The notes below the pieces were generated by a model, which did no database searches, was not told where the DNA came from, and worked only from the letters and a program-made list of their open reading frames with translations. Below are positions 8,561-17,802 of a stretch of 64,000 nucleotides of DNA, piece by piece. The stretch lies in contig JANMMT010000105.1 of assembly GCA_031373545.1 (NCBI GenBank), positions 1 through 64,000 of the forward strand, read 5' to 3'. The translations under genes were made by a program, and so were the position numbers. The DNA comes from JADCCX01 sp031373545. Its GTDB lineage: Bacteria > Pseudomonadota > Alphaproteobacteria > Rhizobiales > Beijerinckiaceae. Position 1 is the first letter of the stretch, and each line of letters opens with the position of its first letter.

Positions 8561-9150
8561 GGGGTAAAGCGCGAGACAAGGTCGGCCAGCTTGGGCTTTT
8601 CACGCGGCGGCATGCGTTCCTTGGGCGTGCCGATGGAGACGATGGAGACCAGTGCCTCCTCCGCTCCAAGCCCGAAGGCACGGCGCAGCACATCCGTTTC
8701 CAGCAAACGGCCCGACGAGACGCCCAGCGCGAAGCCGAGGCTTTCGGCGGCAAGCCACATGTTCTGCAAGGCCGCGCCCACGGTCAACCATTGATCAGAA
8801 GTCACGATCTTGGGATGGCTTGCATCGATGCGCGCCACGAGCGCCACCACACAAGGGGGTTGCTCGGCCTTGCCGCGGGCTTTCTTGAGACCGAATTCAT
8901 CCGCCTCAGGCACGGCCATGCGAAAGGCTTCCACAGACGCCGCAATGTAGGCGGCGCGGGCGTCATTCTCCACCACGACGAAGCGAAACGGCACCAGCTT
9001 GCCATGATCGGGCGCGGCTGCCCCGGCCTCGAGGATTGCATTCAACGCGGGCTCTGTGGGGCCAGGCCCGGCCAGCATCATCGCCCCCGCGTGGCGACGC
9101 GCACGGATGAGTGCGAGAACGGGGTTTGTCGGCATGTTGGACTCGGACAT
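8557..9150 (-). CDS. Nitroreductase family protein (YdjA-like)
   Basis: A 197-residue FMN-dependent nitroreductase. It resembles the small YdjA subgroup: the N-terminal ALIRARRHAG, the FMN-contact segment AGAAAPDHGKLVPFRFVVVE, and the C-terminal VSIVSIGTPKE. The chosen ATG (MSESNMPTN) has an AGGAG upstream; a longer in-frame extension is unlikely because it would run into the opposite-strand gene's promoter. It is the first gene of the nitroreductase-moeA-mutL run. The physiological electron acceptor is unknown. Confidence 0.87.
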   Translation of the reverse strand: MSESNMPTNPVLALIRARRHAGAMMLAGPGPTEPALNAILEAGAAAPDHGKLVPFRFVVVENDARAAYIAASVEAFRMAVPEADEFGLKKARGKAEQPPCVVALVARIDASHPKIVTSDQWLTVGAALQNMWLAAESLGFALGVSSGRLLETDVLRRAFGLGAEEALVSIVSIGTPKERMPPREKPKLADLVSRFTP

Positions 9151-9298
9151 GGTCAAGGTTTCAATCTCCTGCTCCGTTCCTGTAGGCCATTGTGCCGGGA
9201 GTTTGAAGCGCCACGACAGTTGGCTAGCCGCACCGGCAGGGAACAACCCGGTGTGCCACGGCTCTTGCTTTTTCAGGCCACACACGAAAAGAAAAGGC

Positions 9299-9853
9299 AT
9301 GCAAACCGAACCTGCCAGCTTCGACCCCGCCCAATACATCAATACAGCCGCGCCCGGCCGCGATTGCGGCAGTTGCACCCTGTGTTGCAAGGTCTATGAG
9401 GTGCCCTCCCTCGGCAAGCCGGCTGACAAGTGGTGCACGCATTGCGCGCCCGGCCGCGGCTGCGGCATCTGGCAGACCCGTCCGGATCACTGCCGTGCCT
9501 TCTTCTGCATGTGGATGACCGACGCACGCCTCCCTGCCGAATGGAAGCCCGACAAGGCCAAGTTCGTGCTGACCTTCGATCCCGCGAGCCGCTACCTGAT
9601 GGTGCAGGTGGACCCCGGCGCGCCCAAGGCCTGGCGGCAGGAGCCCTATTACAGCCAGCTCAAGACCTGGTCCAAAGCCTTCCTCACCGAGGAGCGGCTC
9701 GTGATCGTTTTCAACAACAAGCACGGGACAGCGGTGCTGCCCAACGGGGACGTGGAGCTCGGTGTGCTGGGTCCGGAGGATCGCATCCGGCTCGATCTCA
9801 AGATGACACCCACAGGGCCTGTCTACAACATCGTCAAGTTCAAGGTCAGTTGA
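9299..9853 (+). CDS. YkgJ-like cysteine-cluster protein
   Basis: A 184-residue protein of the YkgJ/UPF0153 group, whose cysteine cluster is thought to chelate zinc or iron. The ligands are concentrated near the N-terminus: CGSCTLCC (residues about 23-30), then WCTHC, GCGIW and CRAFFC by residue 72. The remainder is a beta-rich domain with no recognised motif. The start follows a purine-rich AAAAGG site and lies 148 bp from the divergent nitroreductase, giving a shared promoter region. Its biochemical role is not established for the family. The amidase gene begins two bases after its stop. Confidence 0.82.
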   Translation: MQTEPASFDPAQYINTAAPGRDCGSCTLCCKVYEVPSLGKPADKWCTHCAPGRGCGIWQTRPDHCRAFFCMWMTDARLPAEWKPDKAKFVLTFDPASRYLMVQVDPGAPKAWRQEPYYSQLKTWSKAFLTEERLVIVFNNKHGTAVLPNGDVELGVLGPEDRIRLDLKMTPTGPVYNIVKFKVS

Positions 9854-9855
9854 GC

Positions 9856-11280
9856 ATGGCAGCTTTTCACCCGCTAATCAGCCAAAGCGCCGTCGAAGTC
9901 GTCGAATTGCTGCGCTTGGGCGCGATTACGCCCCATGATTGCCTTGATGCGCTCGCGTCACGGATCGTGGAGGTGGACCCGCGCGTCAATGCGCTGCCAA
10001 CGCTCTGCTTCGAGCGGGCGCGCAAGGCGGCGGATGCGATGATGCAATTGGCCCCCGGCGAGCGCGGCCTGCTGGCCGGCCTGCCTGTGCCCATCAAGGA
10101 TCTCTCAACCGTGGCGGGCGTGCGCACCACATTCGGTTCGCCCATCTTCGCGCAGAATGTGCCTGAAACATCTGACCTCATGGTCGAGCATCTGGAGGCC
10201 AACGGCGCGCTGATCTATGCCAAATCCAACACCCCGGAGTTTGGCACCGGCGCCAACACGTTCAATGAGGTGTTCGGTGCCACACTCAACCCGTGGAACA
10301 CCAGCCGCTCGGCGGCGGGTTCATCCGGCGGGGCGGCCGTGGCGCTGGCCACCGGCATGGCCTGGCTGGCGCAGGGGTCTGACCTGGGCGGCTCGCTGCG
10401 CAATCCCGCCAGTTTCTGCGGCGTGGTGGGCTTGCGCCCGACGCCAGGCCGCGTGGCGCGCACGGCAGGCAACAAGATGGATGACCGGCTGGGCGTCGAT
10501 GGGCCGATGGCGCGCTGCGTCGACGATGTGGCGCTGATGCTGGACGCCATGGCGGGCGAGGATGCCCGCGACGCGGTGTCACTGCCTGCGCCGCAGCAGA
10601 GTTTTCTGGCCGCTGCGCGCTCCGGCTGGAAACCGCTGAAGGTGGCCTACTCGCCCGATCTCGGCATCACGCCGGTGGAATCCGAAGTCGCCGCCATCAC
10701 CCGCGCGGCGGCACAGCGGCTGAGCGAAGTGGGCGTTATCGTCGAAGAGGCGCATCCCGATCTGTCTGAAGCACACGAGACCTTCCAGACACTGCGCGCG
10801 CTCAATTTTGCCATCTCGCACCGCTTATTGCTCGAAAACCACCGCGACAAGCTCAAACCCGAGGTGATCTGGAACATCGAGAAGGGGCTGGCGCTTACAG
10901 CCGACGATATCATTCGCGCCGAGACCAACCGCGCGACCATGATCCGCCGGGCCTTCACGTTCTTCAGCGAATACGACCTGCTGCTGTGCCCCGCCACCAT
11001 CGTCGCGGCTTTTCCCGTGGAGCATCGCTATCTCGCCAGTTGCAACGGGGTCGCCCTCGAAACCTACGTGGACTGGCTCGCCATCGTTTATGCCATCACA
11101 TTGCTGGGCGCCCCTGCGATCTCGATCCCGGCGGGCTTCACGGCTGCGGGCCTCCCCGTGGGCTTGCAGATCGTGGCCCCGCCGCGCGGCGAAGCCCGCC
11201 TGCTGGCAGGTGCCCGGCTTATGGAAGACATTCTCGGCCTTAAAGGTACTTTGCCCATCGACCCGCGCGCGGGCGTGTGA
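9856..11280 (+). CDS. Amidase (amidase-signature family)
   Basis: A 474-residue amidase related to GatA but distinct from it. The Ser-cisSer-Lys triad is present: Lys81 in VPIKDLS, Ser156/157 in AAGSSGGAAVAL and Ser180 in SDLGGSLRNP. The C-terminal part has GAPAISIPAGFTAAGLPVGLQI, typical of acylamide amidohydrolases. It has no signal peptide, so it is cytoplasmic. It starts two bases after the YkgJ-like gene and ends six bases before rsmE, so the three form a plus-strand operon. The substrate cannot be assigned from sequence. Confidence 0.92.
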   Translation: MAAFHPLISQSAVEVVELLRLGAITPHDCLDALASRIVEVDPRVNALPTLCFERARKAADAMMQLAPGERGLLAGLPVPIKDLSTVAGVRTTFGSPIFAQNVPETSDLMVEHLEANGALIYAKSNTPEFGTGANTFNEVFGATLNPWNTSRSAAGSSGGAAVALATGMAWLAQGSDLGGSLRNPASFCGVVGLRPTPGRVARTAGNKMDDRLGVDGPMARCVDDVALMLDAMAGEDARDAVSLPAPQQSFLAAARSGWKPLKVAYSPDLGITPVESEVAAITRAAAQRLSEVGVIVEEAHPDLSEAHETFQTLRALNFAISHRLLLENHRDKLKPEVIWNIEKGLALTADDIIRAETNRATMIRRAFTFFSEYDLLLCPATIVAAFPVEHRYLASCNGVALETYVDWLAIVYAITLLGAPAISIPAGFTAAGLPVGLQIVAPPRGEARLLAGARLMEDILGLKGTLPIDPRAGV

Positions 11281-11286
11281 GCGGCC

Positions 11287-12030
11287 ATGCCGCGCGCGGA
11301 TGCCACCTTGCAACGGTTGTTTGTCGATGCGCCGATGCAAACGGGCGCGGCGCTGGCGCTCGACAAGGCGCAGTCCAACTATCTCGTCAGCGTGCTGCGC
11401 ATGCGCGCGGGCGAGGCGCTGCTCGTCTTCAACGGGCAGGACGGCGAATGGCGGGCGGCGCTCACCGCCCCCGAGCGCAAGAGCGCGCTGCTCACGCTTC
11501 TCGACCAGACCCGCACGCAGCCCGCGCCGGGGCGAATCACGCTGGCCTTTGCACCGCTCAAGCAGGCGCGATTCGATTACATGGTGCAAAAATCCGTTGA
11601 AATGGGGGCCGCACACCTCGCCCCCGTCCTTACGCACCGCACACAGGTGGCGCGCCTGAACACTGAGCGGCTGGGGGCCAACATCATCGAGGCAGCCGAG
11701 CAATGCGGTGTGCTCGCGCTGCCGACCTTCGCGCCGGAAGTGAAGCTGGCGGCGTTTCTGGACGCGCTCGCCCCCGAGGTTCCGCTCATTTTCTGCGATG
11801 AATTTGCCGAGGTGGCCAACCCGTTCGAGGCTCTGCAGGCTGTGCCGAGCGGCAGCCCCTTCGCCCTGCTCATCGGCCCTGAAGGCGGATTTGACGAAGG
11901 CGAGCGACAGAAGCTGCTGGCCCGCAGCCAGGTCATCCGTCTGTCGCTGGGGCCCCGCATTCTGCGCGCCGACACCGCCGCTGTGGCCGCGCTCGCCGCC
12001 GTGCAGATGGCGTTGGGCGACTGGGTGTAA
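11287..12030 (+). CDS. rsmE: 16S rRNA (uracil(1498)-N(3))-methyltransferase
   Basis: RsmE methylates U1498 of 16S rRNA using S-adenosylmethionine. The 247-residue protein has the N-terminal PUA-like domain (residues 1-70, with LSVLRMRAGEALLVFNG-like segment) and the SPOUT knot domain. The knot is shown by LLIGPEGGFDEGE and LSLGPRILRADTAAVAALA, which form the SAM-binding trefoil. Its stop lies six bases from the end of the convergent metH gene. Confidence 0.95.
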   Translation: MPRADATLQRLFVDAPMQTGAALALDKAQSNYLVSVLRMRAGEALLVFNGQDGEWRAALTAPERKSALLTLLDQTRTQPAPGRITLAFAPLKQARFDYMVQKSVEMGAAHLAPVLTHRTQVARLNTERLGANIIEAAEQCGVLALPTFAPEVKLAAFLDALAPEVPLIFCDEFAEVANPFEALQAVPSGSPFALLIGPEGGFDEGERQKLLARSQVIRLSLGPRILRADTAAVAALAAVQMALGDWV

Positions 12031-12036
12031 GCGGCG

Positions 12037-15000
12037 TTACTCGGCCGCCAGAACCCGGTAATCCGCAGGTTCATAATTGAGAATGGGGGCAAGCCAGCGC
12101 TCGACCTCACTGATGTCCATGCCCTTGCGCAGGGCATAATCTTCCACCTGATCGCGCTCCACCTTGGCCACACCAAAGTAATGCGCATCGGGATGGGCGA
12201 TGTAGATGCCCGATACGGAGGCCCCCGGCCACATGGCATAGCTCTCGGTCAGCGTCACGCCGATCTTGCGGTCGGGTTCGAGCAGTTTCCAGAGCGTCAC
12301 TTTCTCTGTGTGGTCAGGCTGCGCGGGATAGCCCGGTGCAGGGCGGATGCCGGCATACTCCTCCAGAATCATCGCTTCGGTCGGGATGATTTCATCCTTC
12401 GCATAGCCCCAGAAATCGCGGCGCACGCGCATGTGCAGGAATTCCGCGAACGCCTCGGCCAGCCGGTCCGCCAACGCCTTGGCGAGGATGGAGGAGTAAT
12501 CGTCGTTCTTGCCCTCCAGCTTCTTGGCGATTTCTTCTTCGCCGATGCCGGTCGTGACCACGAAGCCGCCAATATAATCGGCGACACCCGAAGCCTTGGG
12601 CGCGACGAAATCGCTCATCGCCGTGTTCGAGCGCCCATCGCGCCTGGAGAGCTGCTGGCGCAGCGTGTGCATGACGGCCAGTGTCTCGGTGCGGCTTTCG
12701 CCCGTGTAAAGGTGGATGTCATCGCCCACTGCGTTAGCGGGCCAGAAACCGACAACCGCTTTGGCCTGAAACCAGCGCTCGTCCACGATGCGCTTGAGCA
12801 TGATCTGCGCATCGTCAAACAGCGCGCGCGCCGCCTCGCCCTGCTTTTCATCCTGAAGGATAGCCGGGTAACGACCCTTCATCTCCCAGGTCTGAAAGAA
12901 CGGCGTCCAGTCGATATAGGGCACCAATTCGGCGAGGCTCTGGGTCGAGATCGTGCGCGTGCCCGTGAAGCTTGGCTTAGCCGGGGTGTAACTTTCAAAA
13001 TCAATCCGGAACGGGTTCTCCCGCGCCTTGGCCAGCGGCAGGCGCTGCTTGTCGCGCTCGGCGCGGGCATGGGCTGCCGCCACCTTCATATACTCCTCGC
13101 GGATGCCATCGGTGTAAGGCTTGGCGCCATCCTCATTGAGCAGCGCCGAGACCACACCCACTGCGCGCGAGGCATCCGTGACATAGACGGTCTGCCCCTT
13201 GGCATAGCTTGGATTGATCTTCACCGCCGTGTGCACGCGCGACGTCGTGGCCCCGCCGATCAGCAGCGGAATGCTCATGCCCTCGCGCTCCATCTCGGCT
13301 GCGACATGCACCATTTCATCAAGCGATGGCGTGATCAGGCCGGATAGTCCAATGATATCAACATTGTGCTTCTTGGCTTCGTCGAGAATGCGTGCAGCGG
13401 AGACCATCACGCCCAGGTCAATGACCTCGTAATTGTTGCACTGCAGCACGACGCCCACGATGTTCTTGCCGATGTCGTGGACATCGCCCTTCACCGTCGC
13501 CATCAGAATCTTGCCGGCAGCCGGCTTGTCGGCGAGGCCGGATTCCTCGCGCTCCTTCGCCATGAAAGGCTCCAGATGCGCCACGGATTGCTTCATGACG
13601 CGGGCAGATTTGACAACCTGCGGCAGGAACATCTTGCCCGCCCCAAACAGGTCACCCACCACATTCATGCCGGCCATGAGTGGCCCTTCGATCACATGCA
13701 ACGGGCGGACGACACTCAGGCGCGCCTCTTCCGTATCGGCAATGATGTATTCGGTGATACCATTGACCAGCGCATGCTCCAGCCGCTTCTCCACGGGCCA
13801 GGAACGCCACTCAATGTTGTCGTTGCGGGCATTCGTCTGCTGCCCTTTGCCGGCAAATCGTGGGGCTGCATCGAGCAAGCGCTCGGTTGAATCCGCACGG
13901 CGGTTGAGCACCACGTCCTCGCATAATTCGCGCAGTTCCGGATCGAGGTTCTCGTAGACCGCGAGTTGGCCGGCATTCACGATTCCCATGTCCATGCCCT
14001 TGGTGATGGCGTGGTAGAGGAACACCGAGTGCATGGCCTCGCGCACATGCTCGTTGCCGCGGAACGAGAAGGAGAGGTTGGAAATGCCGCCGGAGATATG
14101 CGCGCCGGGCAGTTCCGCCTTGATGAAATCCACGGCGTCCAGAAAGTCCACGCCGTAGTTGTTGTGTTCTTCGATGCCGGTGGCGACCGCAAAGACATTG
14201 GGGTCGAAAATGATGTCTTCTGGCGGAAATCCCACCTGTTCCGTCAGGATCTTGTAGGCGCGCGCGCAGATCTCGCTCTTGCGCTTGAAGGTGTCGGCCT
14301 GGCCCAGTTCATCGAAGGCCATGACAACAACCGCCGCACCGTATTGGCGGACCTTGCGGGCCTCGGCGATGAATTTTTCTTCGCCCTCCTTCATGGAGAT
14401 CGAATTGACGATGGCCTTGCCCTGCACGCATTTGAGACCAGCCTCAATGACGTGGAACTTGGAGCTGTCCACCATCACCGGCACGCGGGCGATGTCCGGC
14501 TCGGCCGCGATCAGGTTGAGGAAAGTGGTCATCGCCTTCTCGGCGTCGAGCAGGCCTTCATCCATGTTGATGTCGATGACCTGCGCGCCGTTCTGCACCT
14601 GATCGCGGGCGACATCGAGTGCTTCGGCGTATTTGTCATCCTTGATCAGCTTGCGGAATTTGGCCGAACCCGTGACGTTGGTGCGCTCGCCCACGTTCAC
14701 GAACCTGATGTTTTCCGACAGCGTGAAGGGTTCAAGGCCCGAAAGCTTCATGAAATGCGAGACATCGGGGATGGGGCGCGGCGCCTTGCCCTGCATGGCT
14801 TGCGCGATGGCGCGGATATGCGCGGGAGTGGAGCCACAGCAGCCACCCACCATATTGACGAGGCCGCCATCGGCAAACTCGGCGATGAGCGAGGCCATGT
14901 ATTCCGGGCTCTCGTCATAAAGGCCGAACTCGTTGGGCAGGCCCGCGTTGGGATAGGCGCAGATGAAGGTGTCTGCCGCACGTGACAGTTCTGCCAGATG

Positions 15001-15786
15001 CGCGCGCATTTCCCGCGCACCCAGCGCGCAGTTGAGACCAATGGTCAGCGGGTTGGCATGGCGCACCGAATGCCAGAAGGCCGACGGTGTCTGGCCCGAC
15101 AGCGTACGACCCGACAGATCCGTGATTGTGCCGGAAATCATGATCGGCAGGTCCACGCCATGCGCTTCGAAACGCTCCATGCAGGCCACGATCGCGGCTT
15201 TGGCGTTGAGCGTGTCGAAAATCGTCTCGATCAGGATCAGCTCCACGCCGCCGTCGATCAGGCCATCCACCTGCTCGGCATACGCCGTTTTGACTTCATC
15301 GAAGCTGACGGCGCGGTAGCCGGGGTTGTTGACATCGGGCGAGATGGAAAGTGTGCGGTTGGTGGGGCCAATGGCCCCGGCCACAAAGCGACGGCGGCCA
15401 TCGCGCTTCTGGGCTTCCACAGCTGCCTCGCGGGCGAGGCGCGCGCCCTCCACGTTCAGCTCGTAAGCGAGAGCTTCCATGTGATAATCAGCTTGCGCGA
15501 TGGTGGTGGAGGAGAAGGTGTTGGTCTCCACCATATCCGCGCCTGCCAGAAAATAATCGAGGTGAATGGCGCGCACCGCATCCGGCTGTGTCAGGATCAA
15601 GAGGTCATTGTTGCCTTTGAGATCGTGCTTCCAGTCGGCAAAGCGCTCGCCCCGAAAGTCGGCTTCCGAGAACTTGCGGTCCTGAATTTCCGTGCCCATG
15701 GCTCCGTCGAGCACGAGAATGCGCTCACGCATGGCGGCGATGAGGGCTGCGCGGACTTCGGTGCCATTGGCCTTGGGGTAGGACAT
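12037..15786 (-). CDS. metH: Cobalamin-dependent methionine synthase
   Basis: MetH transfers the methyl group of 5-methyltetrahydrofolate to homocysteine via cobalamin. The protein (about 1249 residues) has all modules in order: homocysteine domain with zinc cysteines in GLNCALGA and GGCCGSTPAHI, pterin-binding domain (FVNVGERTNVTGS onward), cobalamin cap and Rossmann domain with the lower-ligand motif GDVHDIGKNIVG, and a C-terminal AdoMet reactivation domain ending before ILNYEPADYRVLAAE. The ATG used has AGAGG seven bases upstream; an ATG/GTG eight codons earlier would overlap metF. It lies 20 bp after metF and is probably cotranscribed. No cobalamin riboswitch is visible in front of it. 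Confidence 0.97.
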   Translation of the reverse strand: MSYPKANGTEVRAALIAAMRERILVLDGAMGTEIQDRKFSEADFRGERFADWKHDLKGNNDLLILTQPDAVRAIHLDYFLAGADMVETNTFSSTTIAQADYHMEALAYELNVEGARLAREAAVEAQKRDGRRRFVAGAIGPTNRTLSISPDVNNPGYRAVSFDEVKTAYAEQVDGLIDGGVELILIETIFDTLNAKAAIVACMERFEAHGVDLPIMISGTITDLSGRTLSGQTPSAFWHSVRHANPLTIGLNCALGAREMRAHLAELSRAADTFICAYPNAGLPNEFGLYDESPEYMASLIAEFADGGLVNMVGGCCGSTPAHIRAIAQAMQGKAPRPIPDVSHFMKLSGLEPFTLSENIRFVNVGERTNVTGSAKFRKLIKDDKYAEALDVARDQVQNGAQVIDINMDEGLLDAEKAMTTFLNLIAAEPDIARVPVMVDSSKFHVIEAGLKCVQGKAIVNSISMKEGEEKFIAEARKVRQYGAAVVVMAFDELGQADTFKRKSEICARAYKILTEQVGFPPEDIIFDPNVFAVATGIEEHNNYGVDFLDAVDFIKAELPGAHISGGISNLSFSFRGNEHVREAMHSVFLYHAITKGMDMGIVNAGQLAVYENLDPELRELCEDVVLNRRADSTERLLDAAPRFAGKGQQTNARNDNIEWRSWPVEKRLEHALVNGITEYIIADTEEARLSVVRPLHVIEGPLMAGMNVVGDLFGAGKMFLPQVVKSARVMKQSVAHLEPFMAKEREESGLADKPAAGKILMATVKGDVHDIGKNIVGVVLQCNNYEVIDLGVMVSAARILDEAKKHNVDIIGLSGLITPSLDEMVHVAAEMEREGMSIPLLIGGATTSRVHTAVKINPSYAKGQTVYVTDASRAVGVVSALLNEDGAKPYTDGIREEYMKVAAAHARAERDKQRLPLAKARENPFRIDFESYTPAKPSFTGTRTISTQSLAELVPYIDWTPFFQTWEMKGRYPAILQDEKQGEAARALFDDAQIMLKRIVDERWFQAKAVVGFWPANAVGDDIHLYTGESRTETLAVMHTLRQQLSRRDGRSNTAMSDFVAPKASGVADYIGGFVVTTGIGEEEIAKKLEGKNDDYSSILAKALADRLAEAFAEFLHMRVRRDFWGYAKDEIIPTEAMILEEYAGIRPAPGYPAQPDHTEKVTLWKLLEPDRKIGVTLTESYAMWPGASVSGIYIAHPDAHYFGVAKVERDQVEDYALRKGMDISEVERWLAPILNYEPADYRVLAAE

Positions 15787-15806
15787 GATTTTACCTCTAC
15801 CGACGC

Positions 15807-16724
15807 TCACGCCGCTTCCGCTTTGGCGGGTTGCTCACCCTTGACGCCCACAAGATGGCAGATCGCATAGACCAGATCCGCCTTGTTCATGGTGTAGAAA
15901 TGCAGGTCCGTGACACCGCGGTCCACCAGATCGATCACCTGTTCGGCGGCGATGGCGGCAGATATCAGCTTGCGCGTGCCCGCATCATGGTCGAGCCCTT
16001 CGAACCGGTCCGCCAGCCATTGCGGCACATGGGTGCCGCAGCGGGTGGCAAAGCTGGCCGCCTGCTTGAAATTCATCACGGGCAGGATGCCGGGCAGGAT
16101 GGGGATGGTGATGCCTGCCGCGCGCACCTTGTCGAGGTAGCGGAAATAGAAGTCATTCTCGAAGAAGAACTGCGTGATGGCCCGCGTCGCGCCTGCATCC
16201 ACCTTGCGCTTCAAGATGTCGATATCGGCATCCAGATTGGGGCTTTCGGGATGGCCCTCGGGATAGGCCGACACCGAGACCTCGAAATCACCAATATCCG
16301 TGATGCCCTTGATCAGGTCTGGCGTATAAGCGTAGCCGCCGGGATGCGGCTGATAGGCCGTGCCCGCGCCCGTTTGCGGATCGCCGCGCAGGGCCACGAT
16401 GTGGCGCACGCCCGCCGTCCAGTAATCCCGGATGACCTCATCAATTTCAGTGCGCGTGGCGGCCACGCAGGTAAGATGCGCGGCGGGTTTCAGCGCCGTA
16501 TCCTGCACAATGCGCGCCACCGTGTTGTGGGTGCGCTCACGCGTGGAACCGCCAGCGCCGTAGGTGACGGAGACAAACGAGGGTGCAAGCGGCGCCAGTC
16601 GCTGCACGCTTTCCCAGAGCGAGATTTCCATCTCCTCATTCTTGGGCGGGAAAAACTCGAAGGACACTTTCAGCGTGCCCCGCGTGGAGGAGCCACGGCT
16701 CTTGCGGAAGGGAGTGAGCACCAT
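15807..16724 (-). CDS. metF: Methylenetetrahydrofolate reductase
   Basis: MetF reduces 5,10-methylenetetrahydrofolate to 5-methyltetrahydrofolate with FAD, supplying the methyl donor for MetH. The 305-residue TIM-barrel protein shows SFEFFPPKNEE at the start, VSVTYGAGGSTRERT, THLTCVAAT and IVALRGDPQ, all typical of MTHFR. The ATG at its start follows the upstream regulator's TAA by one base, so translation is likely coupled. It is the middle gene of a three-gene methionine-cycle operon. Confidence 0.96.
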   Translation of the reverse strand: MVLTPFRKSRGSSTRGTLKVSFEFFPPKNEEMEISLWESVQRLAPLAPSFVSVTYGAGGSTRERTHNTVARIVQDTALKPAAHLTCVAATRTEIDEVIRDYWTAGVRHIVALRGDPQTGAGTAYQPHPGGYAYTPDLIKGITDIGDFEVSVSAYPEGHPESPNLDADIDILKRKVDAGATRAITQFFFENDFYFRYLDKVRAAGITIPILPGILPVMNFKQAASFATRCGTHVPQWLADRFEGLDHDAGTRKLISAAIAAEQVIDLVDRGVTDLHFYTMNKADLVYAICHLVGVKGEQPAKAEAA

Positions 16725-16725
16725 G

Positions 16726-17700
16726 TTACGCCACCTCTTGATACATCGCAGCGCCCGTGCGGTTCGTGTCATCCAGTATACGTTGATCCTGGGCCGACCA
16801 GATCGTCACGGTCAGCTTGGCGTCAAAGCTGCCTGCCACGGTGCGGTGTGCCGCGCCCGCCAGACCGGCCTCGGTCAAGGCCTCGGTGATCTCGTCCGCA
16901 CTGAACCCCAGACGCCGATGCGCGTGCTCCGTGCGCAGGAATTCCAGATCATGGGGGGCAAAATCAACCACGAACAAGCGTCCGCCAGGGCGCAGCGCCC
17001 GCACGGCCTCCCGCACGGCGCGGGCGGGGTCATCGAGATAATGCAGCACCTGATGGATCACCACCACGTCATAGCCGCCGGGCTCGACCGGCAAGGCATA
17101 GATGTCGCCGTGACGCAGTTGCACATGGCGCAGGCCCGCGCGTTCGATGTTGGCGCGTGCCACCGAGAGCATGGAAGGGCTGAGATCCACGCCAATGCAC
17201 CTCTGCGCGCGTTCGGCCAAGAGTTGCAACATGCGGCCCGTGCCGGTGCCCAGATCGAGAATGGCCTGAAACGGACCGTTGCCGATGGCGGCGAGCAGCG
17301 CCTGCTCCACATCCCCCTCCGGCACGTGGAGAGCGCGCAGTTCATCCCAATCCGATGCGTGGCGCGCAAAATAGCCATCCGCCTGGCGGGCGCGCTCGGC
17401 CCGCACGCCGTCAAGCCGCGCCCGGTCTGCCGAAAGCGTGGCGTCGGTTGTGTCGAGCGCCGCCAAGGCATCGTGCACCAACAGCGCGGAGGCTGAATCC
17501 GACAGGCGGAAGAAGGCCCATGCCCCCTCGCGGTGACGTTCCACCAGCCCGGCATCGACCATGAGCTTCAAATGACGCGACACGCGGGGCTGCGATTGGC
17601 CCAGAATGGCCGTCAGCTCCGTGACCGTCAGCTCGGCTTCCCGCAGCAGCGCGGCGAGGCGCAGGCGTGTGGGCTCACCCAGCGCTTCGAGCGCAGCCAA
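16726..17700 (-). CDS. ArsR-family regulator fused to a SAM-dependent methyltransferase
   Basis: A 324-residue fusion. Residues 1-70 form a winged-helix ArsR domain (GEPTRLRLAALLR, then the recognition helix SQPRVSRHLKLM); residues about 105-300 form a class I methyltransferase with motif I ILDLGTGTG (147-155), GVDLSPSM and a DVVVIHQVLHYLDDP motif. No metal-binding cysteines of the ArsR/SmtB type are seen, so it probably senses a metabolite such as SAM or S-adenosylhomocysteine (inference). It is the first gene of the operon with metF and metH. The start is taken as TTG with AAGGA four bases upstream; the frame is open further to a stop at 17749-17751 but without ATG or GTG. Confidence 0.85.
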   Translation of the reverse strand: MAALEALGEPTRLRLAALLREAELTVTELTAILGQSQPRVSRHLKLMVDAGLVERHREGAWAFFRLSDSASALLVHDALAALDTTDATLSADRARLDGVRAERARQADGYFARHASDWDELRALHVPEGDVEQALLAAIGNGPFQAILDLGTGTGRMLQLLAERAQRCIGVDLSPSMLSVARANIERAGLRHVQLRHGDIYALPVEPGGYDVVVIHQVLHYLDDPARAVREAVRALRPGGRLFVVDFAPHDLEFLRTEHAHRRLGFSADEITEALTEAGLAGAAHRTVAGSFDAKLTVTIWSAQDQRILDDTNRTGAAMYQEVA

Positions 17701-17751
17701 CGTGTCCTTGAAACTGAGAGGGGAAGTGCGCAGCGTTCGTCTCCAAAATCA

Positions 17752-17769
17752 TATAAACATATCTTTATA
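17752..17769. promoter_or_regulatory. Operator-like inverted repeat before the metF/metH operon
   Basis: An 18-bp near-perfect palindrome, TATAAACATATCTTTATA, with 16 of 18 positions symmetric (arms TATAAA/TTTATA). It lies about 50 bp upstream of the ArsR-methyltransferase start in an AT-rich spacer. The position and form suit an ArsR-type dimer, giving autoregulation and control of metF and metH. This assignment is inferred from position; binding has not been shown. Confidence 0.6.
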
Positions 17770-17802
17770 CGCAAATAGAGTACGACGCAAGGGGCGCGGT
17801 GT

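Noticed and set aside
15787..15806. Cobalamin riboswitch before metH
   Set aside because: Only 20 bases separate metF and metH, and no B12-box-like sequence is visible.
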